Positions 23,461 to 31,268 of a stretch of DNA of 64,000 nt are shown one piece after another. The DNA comes from UBA11403 sp963784615 (GTDB lineage: Bacteria; Pseudomonadota; Gammaproteobacteria; Legionellales; Legionellaceae), in contig CAWASG010000001.1 in assembly GCA_963784615.1 (NCBI GenBank), positions 1,860,001-1,924,000 of the forward strand. Direction: 5' to 3'. Every line of letters starts with the position of its first letter. Position 1 is the stretch's first letter. A model generated the notes under the pieces. It was given only the letters and a program-made list of their open reading frames with translations. It had not been told where the DNA came from and searched no databases. The translations under genes were made by a program, and so were the position numbers.

Positions 23461-24864
23461 TTACAAATGCTCGGCGGCATAATATGCAAGCCTTGATCGT
23501 TCTCCACGCGTTAACGTCATGTGGGCGCTGTAGTCCCAATGCTTGAATCGATCTACGGCAAACGTCAATCCTGACGTGGTTTCACTCAAATAAGGCGTGT
23601 CAATTTGCTTGATATCGCCCAAGCAAATAATTTTACTGCCAGGGCCTGCACGTGTGACTAATGTTTTGATTTGTTTTGACGTGAGGTTTTGTGATTCATC
23701 GATAATGATATAGCGATTTAAAAACGTGCGTCCGCGCATAAAATTCAGTGAGCGGATTTTAATTTTATTTTGTAGCAAGTCCGCGGTGGCTGCGCGGCCA
23801 AAGTTGCCGCCCTCTTGTACGCCTTGCAGTACCTCAAGGTTATCCATGAGCGCGCCCATCCATGGCGTCATTTTTTCTTCTTCTGTGCCGGGTAAAAAGC
23901 CAATGTCTTCGCCGACAGGGATAGTGACTCGGGTCATTAAGATTTCACTATAACGCCTGTGGTCGAGAACCTGGTTTAATCCCGCTGCAATCGTTAGCAG
24001 CGTCTTCCCGGTTCCGGCGGATCCTTGCAGTGTCACGAAATCAATATCTGGGTCTAATAATAAATTCAGCGCAAAATTCTGCTCACGGTTGCGCGCAGTA
24101 ATCCCCCAAATAGCATGTTTGGGCTCGGTGTAATTGCGTGCCATTTCGACGGTGGCTTTATTGCCGACTACTTTTTTGACAATGGCTTGAAATTGATTGT
24201 CATGTGTACTGATACAGTCATTGGGGTTCCAGTGTTGCGTAAATGCACCACTCAGAGAATAAAACGTCCGTCCCGTTTCTTGCCAAGCTTCAACGGTCTT
24301 TGCCTGCGTTGACCAAAAATCGTTATCGACTAAATGCAGCCCGCTGTGGAGTAAATTGACGTCATCCAACACTTGATCATTATAATAATCTTCGGCGGGA
24401 ATGCCTAAGATACCGGCTTTAATTCTGAGGTTAATGTCTTTCGAGACAATGACAACCAATCGATCCGTTAATTTTTTTTGTAACCCTATCGCGGTTGCCA
24501 AAATGCTGTTGTCGGCTTTGTGCCCGGGCAGTGATGCCGGAAGCAGTTGATCAAAATCGCCGGTTTGGAAAAACAAACGGCCATGGGGTTTAACGTCCTG
24601 ACCGGATAAAAAACTGGGAATGGGTAGCCCTGCGGAAATGTCTTGATGGGTCGCGTTCGTCATCAATCCCACCAGAATTCGATTGGTTTGGCGTACATTC
24701 TGCGCAACTTCAGAGAGACCGGTTTTGTGGGCATCCAGCTCTTCAAGCACCACCATCGGCAAATAAATATCATGCTCTTCAAAACGGTAAATGGCCGTTG
24801 GATCATGCATTAAAATATTGGTATCCAGAACAAACAACCTGTGCTCTTTACTCGCTCTTTCCAT
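23461..24864 (-). CDS. PIN-PhoH family ATPase
   Basis: The 467-residue product joins an N-terminal PIN ribonuclease-like domain (FVLDTNILMHDP, VVLEELDAHK, VIVSKDINLRIKA; residues about 1-150) to a C-terminal PhoH ATPase domain (Walker A GSAGTGKTLLTIAAGL; RGRTFLNRYIIIDESQNLT; TRAGPGSKIICLGDIKQID). This is the YlaK/PhoH2 architecture, proposed to unwind and cut RNA. The acidic PIN residues appear intact. It is single, not next to a cognate antitoxin-like gene. Confidence 0.92.
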   Translation of the reverse strand: MERASKEHRLFVLDTNILMHDPTAIYRFEEHDIYLPMVVLEELDAHKTGLSEVAQNVRQTNRILVGLMTNATHQDISAGLPIPSFLSGQDVKPHGRLFFQTGDFDQLLPASLPGHKADNSILATAIGLQKKLTDRLVVIVSKDINLRIKAGILGIPAEDYYNDQVLDDVNLLHSGLHLVDNDFWSTQAKTVEAWQETGRTFYSLSGAFTQHWNPNDCISTHDNQFQAIVKKVVGNKATVEMARNYTEPKHAIWGITARNREQNFALNLLLDPDIDFVTLQGSAGTGKTLLTIAAGLNQVLDHRRYSEILMTRVTIPVGEDIGFLPGTEEEKMTPWMGALMDNLEVLQGVQEGGNFGRAATADLLQNKIKIRSLNFMRGRTFLNRYIIIDESQNLTSKQIKTLVTRAGPGSKIICLGDIKQIDTPYLSETTSGLTFAVDRFKHWDYSAHMTLTRGERSRLAYYAAEHL

Positions 24865-25050
24865 GTGGTATCCCTATTCAAATCGTTTGGAAGCAGTTTT
24901 TTTATTGTGATGAGTCTCGCTTGAGGCGTCAAGTCGTTTATTCTCTAGTTTGCCTTACAATTTCATTACAGAAACCTGCATTCTTTTGGTTCACTTCCAA
25001 AAAGAGTTGTGGTAGTATGCCCAAGATTTTTCTAACTTTGGAGTACAATC

Positions 25051-25560
25051 ATGGCAGATCACGATCTAGAAAACGCACAAGAAAGCTCAGAAGCCGCAGT
25101 CAGACCCACAGTAAAAATTATGCAATATTGGAAGACTGCATTAGCGGCGCTAGCTACTGTAGGTGCCATAGCTACATGTATCTATTTTCCACCAGCAGCT
25201 CTTTTTCTTTCGCCAGCGGTTGAATTTCTAGCAGGAAGCATGAGTTTTGCCGGTATTTGGGCTGGATTCGCTGCATTTGGAACAGTTGTTGCCGGTGTTG
25301 CTGCACTGACCTTTGGTGTGACTCGTTTATTGTTAGAAGGCTTTGAAGCTTTGGTGAATACATGCTGTGCTGGTACTGAGCCAGAAAACGAAGAAAACGA
25401 TGTCAATGTTGACGACAATTCTGCGCCTGTTGAGAACAAAGAACTGGACGGTCAAGAGCTTCAAGCTCCAGTTGTTCACAGAGGTCCTCTGGGTGCTCCT
25501 GCTGCTGCTGTCCTTATTCCTGTTCCCAATGAAGAACAAGCTGCATCACTAGGCTTGTAA
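25051..25560 (+). CDS. Small membrane protein with acidic tail
   Basis: I do not recognise a family. The 169-residue product has a polar N-terminus, two or three hydrophobic Ala/Gly-rich segments (about residues 32-60 and 68-100), then an acidic tail (EPENEENDVNVDDNSAPVENKELDGQELQ). GGAG precedes ATG by nine bases. The overall pattern, a hydrophobic hairpin with a Glu-rich C-terminal region, recalls Legionellales secreted effectors, but this is only a resemblance. A strong terminator follows at 25628. Confidence 0.6.
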   Translation: MADHDLENAQESSEAAVRPTVKIMQYWKTALAALATVGAIATCIYFPPAALFLSPAVEFLAGSMSFAGIWAGFAAFGTVVAGVAALTFGVTRLLLEGFEALVNTCCAGTEPENEENDVNVDDNSAPVENKELDGQELQAPVVHRGPLGAPAAAVLIPVPNEEQAASLGL

Positions 25561-25627
25561 AAGCGCTTATCGGTCGAACCCGCGGCCTGTCCCGCGGGTT
25601 CCAAGTGACTGGTAATCTCAGTAGTTT

Positions 25628-25651
25628 AACGCGGCCTTGGCCGCGTTTTTT
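25628..25651 (+). terminator. Intrinsic terminator
   Basis: AACGCGGCC pairs with GGCCGCGTT over a two-base loop, followed directly by a T-run. It ends the small membrane protein gene on the plus strand. The T-run touches the ubiX stop codon on the other strand. Confidence 0.9.
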
Positions 25652-26219
25652 ATCCTTCCTCGCCCCACCGTTTGACCAAGCCACTGTCTAGATCAAACAA
25701 ATCCAATACACGACCGACGGTATCGTCAATAAGCTCATCGATAGTGGTTGGTTTTTGATAGAAGGCGGGCACGGGTGGAAAGATAATCCCGCCCATTTGT
25801 GTCAGCGCGACCATATTGTTCAAATGTCCCAAATGCAAAGGTGCTTCACGAGGCATGATGACCAGGCGTCGGCGCTCTTTCAGCACGACATCTGCCGCGC
25901 GCGTCAGCAGATTCCCGCCAATGCCATGCGCCATTTCCCCTAAACTTTTCATCGAGCAAGGGGCAACAATCATTCCCAAGGTTCTAAAGGAACCGCTGGC
26001 AATCGGTGCTGCAATATCACTGCAACGGTAGTAAACATCCGCCAATGCCTTCAGCTCAGCACTATTCATCGCGGTCTCATACGCTCGCGTCAACTGTGCA
26101 GCAGGAGTGACGACTAAATGGGTTTCAATCGACAATTCCCGCAGGACTTGTAATAGCCGAACACCGTAAATAATACCCGATGAACCGCTCATACCTATGA
26201 TTATTCGTGGGGTGCTCAT
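25650..26219 (-). CDS. ubiX: UbiX flavin prenyltransferase
   Basis: UbiX attaches a dimethylallyl group to FMN, making the prenylated flavin used by UbiD decarboxylase. The 189-residue product has IIIGMSGSSGIIYGVRLLQ, APIASGSFRTLGMIVAPCSMKSLGEMAHGI, and LVIMPREAPLHLGHLNNM, all canonical. Length is normal. ubiD lies 10 kb away on the other strand; together they decarboxylate the ubiquinone precursor. Confidence 0.97.
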   Translation of the reverse strand: MSTPRIIIGMSGSSGIIYGVRLLQVLRELSIETHLVVTPAAQLTRAYETAMNSAELKALADVYYRCSDIAAPIASGSFRTLGMIVAPCSMKSLGEMAHGIGGNLLTRAADVVLKERRRLVIMPREAPLHLGHLNNMVALTQMGGIIFPPVPAFYQKPTTIDELIDDTVGRVLDLFDLDSGLVKRWGEEG

Positions 26220-26248
26220 GAGCCGTTTCTCCGAGAGGTAGAGGTAAA

Positions 26249-26451
26249 TGTATTATTTTTTTCTATTTAGTTTTGATCAGTGGAATCGATGCAATTAAAC
26301 CGGAATCCGAGCCACGACCGTTAGGGAGTGGAGCAGTTTCGGAGTCGGCTGAACTGCTCCACTCCCTAACGGTCGTGGCTCGGATTCCGGTTTAAACATC
26401 AACAATTTGAATATCGCTACCGGTCAAAACCAAATGGAAACTGTACTATAA
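26249..26451. repeat. PE-A palindromic element, copy 2
   Basis: The left end has TTCTATTTAGTTTTGATCAG; the right end has CCGGTCAAAACCAAATGGAA and GTACTATA. The core is the same long inverted repeat as copy 1 (GGAATCCGAGCCACGACCG and complement), here with a nearly perfect stem. It separates ubiX from vapBC. Confidence 0.88.
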
Positions 26452-26497
26452 TAAAGACAACTTGCTCTAAAGTACATAATTGACGGCGCCCGGGTTA

Positions 26498-26522
26498 ATG
26501 TATATACTAATTATATATACAT
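26498..26522. promoter_or_regulatory. Probable vapBC operator
   Basis: ATGTATATA and TATATACAT form a perfect inverted repeat with a seven-base spacer, 22 bases before the antitoxin gene. VapB antitoxins repress their own promoters through such sites. AT-richness also offers -10-like sequences here. Confidence 0.6.
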
Positions 26523-26543
26523 AATAGGTGGGAGTATGTTGCT

Positions 26544-26774
26544 ATGAAAATGGCTAAAGTATTTATAAGCGGTCATTCACAGGCGGTGAGGCTTCCTAAA
26601 GAGTTTCAATTTCACAGTAAGGAAGTTGAAATTTTTAAGCGGGGTAATGATACCATTTTGCGTGAAAAGCCCAAGGACTTGAAGCGAGCATTTGAATTGC
26701 TAACCAGCATGCCAGATGATTTTTTTTCATGTGAACGAGAGGACGCATTGCCACAAGAGCGGGAGGATTTTTAA
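26544..26774 (+). CDS. vapB: VapB-type antitoxin (AbrB-like)
   Basis: The 76-residue product has the AbrB/SpoVT N-terminal fold (MAKVFISGHSQAVRLPKEFQF) and a C-terminal toxin-binding tail (FELLTSMPDDFFSCERED). It would neutralise VapC and bind the operator upstream. Its stop overlaps the vapC start by one base (TAATG), so the pair is translationally coupled. An internal ATG at 26550 is an alternative start. Confidence 0.92.
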   Translation: MKMAKVFISGHSQAVRLPKEFQFHSKEVEIFKRGNDTILREKPKDLKRAFELLTSMPDDFFSCEREDALPQEREDF

Positions 26775-27178
26775 TGCGCCTTCGTTATCTATTAGATACC
26801 AATATTTGCATTTATATTGCAAAAGCAAAACCCATCAATGTATTAGAGCGGTTCCAGTCGTTGGAAAGCGGGAGTGTTGCAATGTCAATCATTACCTATG
26901 GGGAGCTATTGTTTGGGGCTGAAAAAAGCCAACATCCTCAACAAGCAAAAGCGACATTAGAGGAATTAGCAAACATAATCCCCCCTTTATTATTTTCCAT
27001 TGAGGTGGGTCAATATTATGCTGAGGTCCGTGCTAGACTTGAAAAGCAGGGGCAAATGATTGGAGGGAATGATCTCTGGATAGCTGCACATGCACTTGCA
27101 TTAAATACCACATTAGTGACGAATAATATGAAAGGATTTTCTAGAATTCCGCAGCTAAAAATTGAAAATTGGGTTTAA
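26774..27178 (+). CDS. vapC: VapC-type PIN-domain toxin
   Basis: VapC toxins are PIN-domain ribonucleases, many of which cut tRNA. The 134-residue product keeps the four acidic positions: LLDTNICIY, YGELLFGAE, GGNDLWIAAHA and the later TNNMKGF strand. The pair looks intact and functional. Its position after a PE-A element and before metG fits an acquired module. Confidence 0.92.
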   Translation: MRLRYLLDTNICIYIAKAKPINVLERFQSLESGSVAMSIITYGELLFGAEKSQHPQQAKATLEELANIIPPLLFSIEVGQYYAEVRARLEKQGQMIGGNDLWIAAHALALNTTLVTNNMKGFSRIPQLKIENWV

Positions 27179-27226
27179 CTCCAAAAATCAGTTATCATTC
27201 TTTATTTTTTCAATCGGGCCAAAACC

Positions 27227-28876
27227 ATGACAACCACTCGAACCATGCTGGTTACCAGCGCACTGCCGTATGCCAATGGCCACCTTCATTTAGGTCATTT
27301 AGTTGAACATATTCAAACCGACATTTGGGTGCGGGCTCATAAAATGCTTGGGCATACCTGCATTGCCGTCTGCGGAGATGATGCGCATGGTACGCCGATT
27401 ATGCTCAAAGCAGAGCGCCTAGGCATTACCCCAGAAGCGTTGACTGCCGAGATGCGTCTCAGCCATGAAGCTGATTTTGAGGCGTTTCATATTGCCTATG
27501 ATCACTACCATACGACCCATTCGCCAGAAAACCAACAGCTCGCTAACGACATCTATATCGCACTTCAAGTCAACGGCGATATTATTAAAAAAACCATTCG
27601 CCAAGCTTATGATCCGGTTAAAAACATGTTTTTGCCCGATCGATACGTCAAAGGCACCTGCCCTAAATGTGGCGCAGCAGATCAATATGGCGATAATTGC
27701 GAAGCATGCGGTGCGACCTATGCACCCACCGATCTCCTTCATCCCGTGTCTGCATTATCCGGCGCGACACCGATTGAAAAGGATTCAGAACATTATTTCT
27801 TTGATTTACCTCGTTATGAGGAGCTGTTAAAACAATGGACGCGGGGCGGTCATTTACAGACAGAAGTGGCTAATAAATTGGACGAATGGTTTTCCGAGGG
27901 GCTTAAACAATGGGATATCTCGCGCGACGCGCCTTATTTCGGGTTTGAAATACCAGGGTGCAAGGATAAATATTTTTATGTTTGGCTCGATGCGCCCATT
28001 GGTTACATGGCAAGCTTTAAAGCCTATTGTGATAAAACCGGCTTGTCTTTTGACGAATTCTGGTGCAAAGACTCCACCGCAGAACTCTATCATTTCGTTG
28101 GCAAAGACATTATCTATTTCCATGCCTTATTTTGGCCCGCTATTCTTAGCGGCTCAGGCCATCGACTACCGACCGCGATTTATGCGCATGGGTTTTTAAC
28201 CGTCAACGGATTAAAAATGTCAAAGTCGCGCGGCACGTTTATTGAAGCACGAACCTATCTGGCGCATCTCGATCCTGAATATCTGCGCTACTATTTCGCC
28301 GCGAAGCTGAATGGCCGTGTCGATGATTTGGATTTGAATCTGGATGACTTTTTCAACCGAGTCAATGCTGATCTGGTGGGCAAAGTCGTTAACATCGCCA
28401 GCCGCTGCGCGGGATTCATCAACAAACGGTTTGATAATCAATTGGCGGCGACGCTGCATGATGCGGCCCTTTATCAACGTATCCTTTGCATTCGCGAAAC
28501 AGTGATTGAGGCTTATGTGCAACGCGATGATGCACGCGCCATTCGTCTGATTATGGAAGCGGCGGATCAGATCAACCAATATATCGACCTGCAGAAGCCA
28601 TGGGCGCTGGCTAAAGACGATGAGCGCCTCCCCGAAGTGCAGTCAATCTGTAGTATGGGCCTGAATTTATTCAGAATTCTCATGACCTATTTAAAGCCTG
28701 TTCTACCGCGGATGGCTGAGTCTTCTGAGCATTTTCTCAATTGTGACCCGTTGATCTGGGATAGCATTAGCACGCCTTTACTTAATCACACGATTCGTCC
28801 TTTCACGCCCTTATTGCAGCGTGTTGACCGTGATAAAATCGATGCCATGCTTTCTGCCAGTCAGGACAACCAATGA
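27227..28876 (+). CDS. metG: Methionyl-tRNA synthetase, short form
   Basis: The enzyme charges tRNA-Met. The 549-residue product has the HIGH-type motif (GHLHLGHL), a zinc knuckle CPKCGAADQYGDNCEACG, YVWLDAPIGYMAS, and KMSKSRGTF. It ends after the anticodon-binding helical domain and lacks the C-terminal Trbp111-like tRNA-binding domain of the 677-residue E. coli enzyme. Short forms exist in other bacteria. The next gene starts in its stop codon (ATGA). Confidence 0.96.
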   Translation: MTTTRTMLVTSALPYANGHLHLGHLVEHIQTDIWVRAHKMLGHTCIAVCGDDAHGTPIMLKAERLGITPEALTAEMRLSHEADFEAFHIAYDHYHTTHSPENQQLANDIYIALQVNGDIIKKTIRQAYDPVKNMFLPDRYVKGTCPKCGAADQYGDNCEACGATYAPTDLLHPVSALSGATPIEKDSEHYFFDLPRYEELLKQWTRGGHLQTEVANKLDEWFSEGLKQWDISRDAPYFGFEIPGCKDKYFYVWLDAPIGYMASFKAYCDKTGLSFDEFWCKDSTAELYHFVGKDIIYFHALFWPAILSGSGHRLPTAIYAHGFLTVNGLKMSKSRGTFIEARTYLAHLDPEYLRYYFAAKLNGRVDDLDLNLDDFFNRVNADLVGKVVNIASRCAGFINKRFDNQLAATLHDAALYQRILCIRETVIEAYVQRDDARAIRLIMEAADQINQYIDLQKPWALAKDDERLPEVQSICSMGLNLFRILMTYLKPVLPRMAESSEHFLNCDPLIWDSISTPLLNHTIRPFTPLLQRVDRDKIDAMLSASQDNQ

Positions 28877-29481
28877 TAAGTATTGATGATATCGATGCCC
28901 TATTGCCGCAAACCCAATGTGGTGAATGCGGCTACCCGGGCTGTCGGCCGTATGCTGAAGCCTTAGCGCGCAATGCAGCCCCCATTGATCGTTGCCCACC
29001 AGGCGGCGTTGAAACGGTGAAAGCCTTGGGTGCTTTATTGAATCGCGACGCTGCGCCTTATCTTGAGGCTGCAAGGCTTGCAATCCGTCCGCCGTCGATT
29101 GCAGTGATTCGTGAAGCGGAATGTATCGGTTGCACTAAATGTATTCAGGCCTGTCCAGTTGACGCCATTATTGGCACGGCCAAGCGCATGCATACGATTC
29201 TCACGCACGAATGTACGGGCTGTGGTTTGTGTGTTGAGCCTTGTCCGGTTGATTGTATCGAAATGGTCGAACAACCGCAGAGCACTTATGATAAAGCGCT
29301 GGCGCGGGACCGCTTTAACCAACGAGAAATTCGTTTATTACGACATGAGCGTGAGAAAGAGTCGCTCTATCAAGAAAAACGGATTGCAGCGGCCCAATCG
29401 CAGGATAAATTAGATGAAAAGCAGGCGAAACAGGATTATATTTCACGCGCCATGGCGCGCGTGAATGCTAAGAGACTGTAA
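28873..29481 (+). CDS. RnfB-like ferredoxin, soluble
   Basis: The 202-residue product has a four-cysteine Fe-S domain (CGECGYPGCRPYAEAL...RCPPGG) and two 4Fe-4S ferredoxin motifs (CIGCTKCIQACPVDAI, CTGCGLCVEPCPVDCI), as in RnfB. It lacks the N-terminal membrane helix of RnfB, and has a charged helical C-terminal tail instead. No other rnf genes are next to it. Such stand-alone proteins are common beside nth and metG in gammaproteobacteria; the electron partner is not known. Confidence 0.9.
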   Translation: MISIDDIDALLPQTQCGECGYPGCRPYAEALARNAAPIDRCPPGGVETVKALGALLNRDAAPYLEAARLAIRPPSIAVIREAECIGCTKCIQACPVDAIIGTAKRMHTILTHECTGCGLCVEPCPVDCIEMVEQPQSTYDKALARDRFNQREIRLLRHEREKESLYQEKRIAAAQSQDKLDEKQAKQDYISRAMARVNAKRL

Positions 29482-29517
29482 ACCTAAATGTCCAAGTTAT
29501 TGTTTTACAGTCTCTGA
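29471..29517 (+). promoter_or_regulatory. Hairpin spanning rnfB-like stop
   Basis: AGAGACTGTAA at 29471-29481 includes the stop codon, and its exact complement TTACAGTCTCT lies at 29507-29517, eight bases before nth. The stem could influence coupling or stability between the genes. No T-run follows. Confidence 0.5.
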
Positions 29518-29525
29518 GAAATCAC

Positions 29526-30158
29526 ATGAATAAACAAACCCGTCGCGCCATCTTTGAGCGTTTTCAAGCGCAAAATCCACATCCAACCACCGAGTTAAAT
29601 TTTCACTCTGCTTTTGAACTACTGATTGCAGTGATGCTCTCAGCGCAAGCGACGGATATCAGTGTGAATAAGGCAACGGTGAACTTGTTTCCCGTTGCCA
29701 ACACACCAGAGGCAATACTTAAGTTGAGTGAGGTAAGGCTTAAAGCGTATATCAAAACCATCGGATTATTTAACACCAAAGCGGCGAATATCATCAAAAC
29801 ATGCCGCATTTTGGTTGAGAACTATCACAGCGAGGTGCCTGATACCCGCGAGGCATTGGAAACCCTGCCCGGCGTAGGACGAAAAACAGCTAATGTGGTG
29901 TTGAATACCGCTTTTGGCCAAAGCACCATGGCAGTCGATACCCATATCTTTCGTGTGGCCAACCGCACCGGGCTTGCGCCAGGAAAAACGCCTCTAGCGG
30001 TTGAACACTCCTTGCTGAAGAATATTGATCCCGAATTTATAAAAGATGCACATCATTGGCTTATTCTGCACGGGCGTTATGTGTGTACGGCGCGAAAACC
30101 TCATTGTTCGCAGTGTCTTATTGCGGATTTATGTGAGTATAAAAGTAAAACGGTATAA
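29526..30158 (+). CDS. nth: Endonuclease III
   Basis: Endonuclease III is a DNA glycosylase and AP lyase that removes oxidised pyrimidines. The 210-residue product has the helix-hairpin-helix LPGVGRKTANVVLN with the catalytic lysine, VDTHIFRVANR with the catalytic aspartate, and the C-terminal iron-sulfur motif C-x6-C-x2-C-x5-C (CTARKPHCSQCLIADLC). It is canonical in length and sequence. Confidence 0.97.
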   Translation: MNKQTRRAIFERFQAQNPHPTTELNFHSAFELLIAVMLSAQATDISVNKATVNLFPVANTPEAILKLSEVRLKAYIKTIGLFNTKAANIIKTCRILVENYHSEVPDTREALETLPGVGRKTANVVLNTAFGQSTMAVDTHIFRVANRTGLAPGKTPLAVEHSLLKNIDPEFIKDAHHWLILHGRYVCTARKPHCSQCLIADLCEYKSKTV

Positions 30159-30173
30159 TTAACTATCGAGAAA

Positions 30174-30249
30174 GATCGCATACAGCAATTCCCGCTGAAT
30201 TCAGCATATCTACGCAGAATTTACAGGACGGGAATTACTGGATCGCATA
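30174..30249. mobile_element. 58-bp PE-D miniature with 9-bp target duplication
   Basis: GATCGCATA occurs at 30174-30182 and exactly again at 30241-30249. Between them is a 58-base element with ends CAGCAATTCCCG and CGGGAATTACTG, the PE-D termini, but an unrelated 34-base interior. It is the smallest copy in the window and shows that the ends alone are enough for recognition. Confidence 0.85.
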
Positions 30250-30256
30250 CATCCCC

Positions 30257-30366
30257 GTACATATCAGCTGTTGGCTCTCGTGTTTCTGACAAACCCCGTC
30301 CTTGGGGTCGACGCGCCATCCGTGGCGCGACGGTCAGAAACACGAGAGCCAACAGCTGATATGTAC
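30257..30366. repeat. Long perfect inverted repeat I, 34-bp arms
   Basis: Arms 30257-30290 and 30333-30366 are perfect complements. The 42-base interior contains two small hairpins (CCCC-GTCCTT-GGGG and GCGCCA-TCCG-TGGCGC), so the RNA would be a three-way branched structure. It does not match PE-A to PE-D. Confidence 0.9.
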
Positions 30367-30379
30367 TCTTTTCTTTGAC

Positions 30380-30489
30380 TATACAGGCATTTGTTTTAAA
30401 CGTTCCTGTCTATTCGAGGATTATCTGAAATCGGTGCCAACTCGTGTAAACCGATAATAAATGGTACGGCGAAAATAGATGCCTGTATA
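30380..30489. repeat. Spaced inverted repeat TATACAGGCAT
   Basis: TATACAGGCAT at 30380-30390 and its exact complement at 30479-30489 enclose 88 bases. They lie between the two long inverted repeats and could close a third stem. Confidence 0.6.
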
Positions 30490-30502
30490 ACGAAAGGAAA
30501 GA

Positions 30503-30608
30503 GCCAACTCCTGATGGGGCCTGCCTTCCAGACCGTCGCGCACATGGATGTGCGCGCGATCGCATGGATGCAGATTTGTCTGGAAGGCAGGCCCCATCAG
30601 GAGTTGGC
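30503..30608. repeat. Long perfect inverted repeat II, 30-bp arms
   Basis: Arms 30503-30532 and 30579-30608 are perfect complements. The interior again holds small hairpins (GCGCACA-TGGA-TGTGCGC, then GCAT-GG-ATGC). Its architecture mirrors inverted repeat I but the sequence differs. No open frame or known RNA is recognised in 30159-30761. Confidence 0.9.
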
Positions 30609-30761
30609 GTGGATTTGTTCAGAATGACTTCACAGAGCTGAGAAATTAAAGAAGCGTTTGCCCTGCCAAACCAAAGCAGGGGTGATCTGTTCGTTTAAAA
30701 TTATGGTATACTTCCCGGCACTCTTTTTAGGCTATGACTTTTACTTATTTAAGGAAATCAG

Positions 30762-31268
30762 ATGCGATTACTGACTTTTTTCTTTATGCTGTTGTTGTTT
30801 TTTACCGAACAAAGCCTTGCAGCGACGAAAACAATCTATGGTTATATCGAAAAGGCGGTACTTGTCGATCAAAACATCACGCTTTCTGCCAAATTGGATA
30901 CGGGTGCCAAGTCATCTTCGTTGCATGCAATCAACATTAAACGGGTCAAAAAAGACGGCAAATCCTATGTTCGCTTCACCGTGCCTTATCAAGGAAAAGA
31001 AATAAAATTTTTGTGTGAATATATTGGCAGCGTGAGTATTAAAGCCCGGACGCAAGAGGTCGAGCATATCCTGCGCCCTGTCGTGATGATGAAAATAAAA
31101 CTCGGCAATCAAGAGCAGGTCATTCGCGTCAACCTCACCAATCGCGCCAATTTTATCTATCCCTTACTTCTTGGGCGTCAAGGCATTGTTGCTTTCAGCG
31201 GTCTGGTTGATCCCAGTACAAAATATGAAGCACCAACCAATCTGGCCCCACAATTGGAATCTGAATGA
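30762..31268 (+). CDS. RimB-like retropepsin-fold protein, exported
   Basis: The 168-residue product has a signal peptide (MRLLTFFFMLLLFFTEQSLA) and a single retropepsin-like domain with the catalytic signature AKLDTGAKSSSLHA; the later hydrophobic-Gly motif reads PLLLGRQG. The family is named ATP-dependent zinc protease in databases, but the motif is that of aspartic proteases. It overlaps the next gene by four bases (ATGA). It forms a conserved trio with a transglutaminase-like membrane protein and an ATP-grasp ligase. Confidence 0.85.
   Translation: MRLLTFFFMLLLFFTEQSLAATKTIYGYIEKAVLVDQNITLSAKLDTGAKSSSLHAINIKRVKKDGKSYVRFTVPYQGKEIKFLCEYIGSVSIKARTQEVEHILRPVVMMKIKLGNQEQVIRVNLTNRANFIYPLLLGRQGIVAFSGLVDPSTKYEAPTNLAPQLESE

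Noticed and set aside
30159..30761. Protein-coding gene in the hairpin-rich gap
   Set aside because: No open frame with a start and ribosome site spans the region; stems break all frames.
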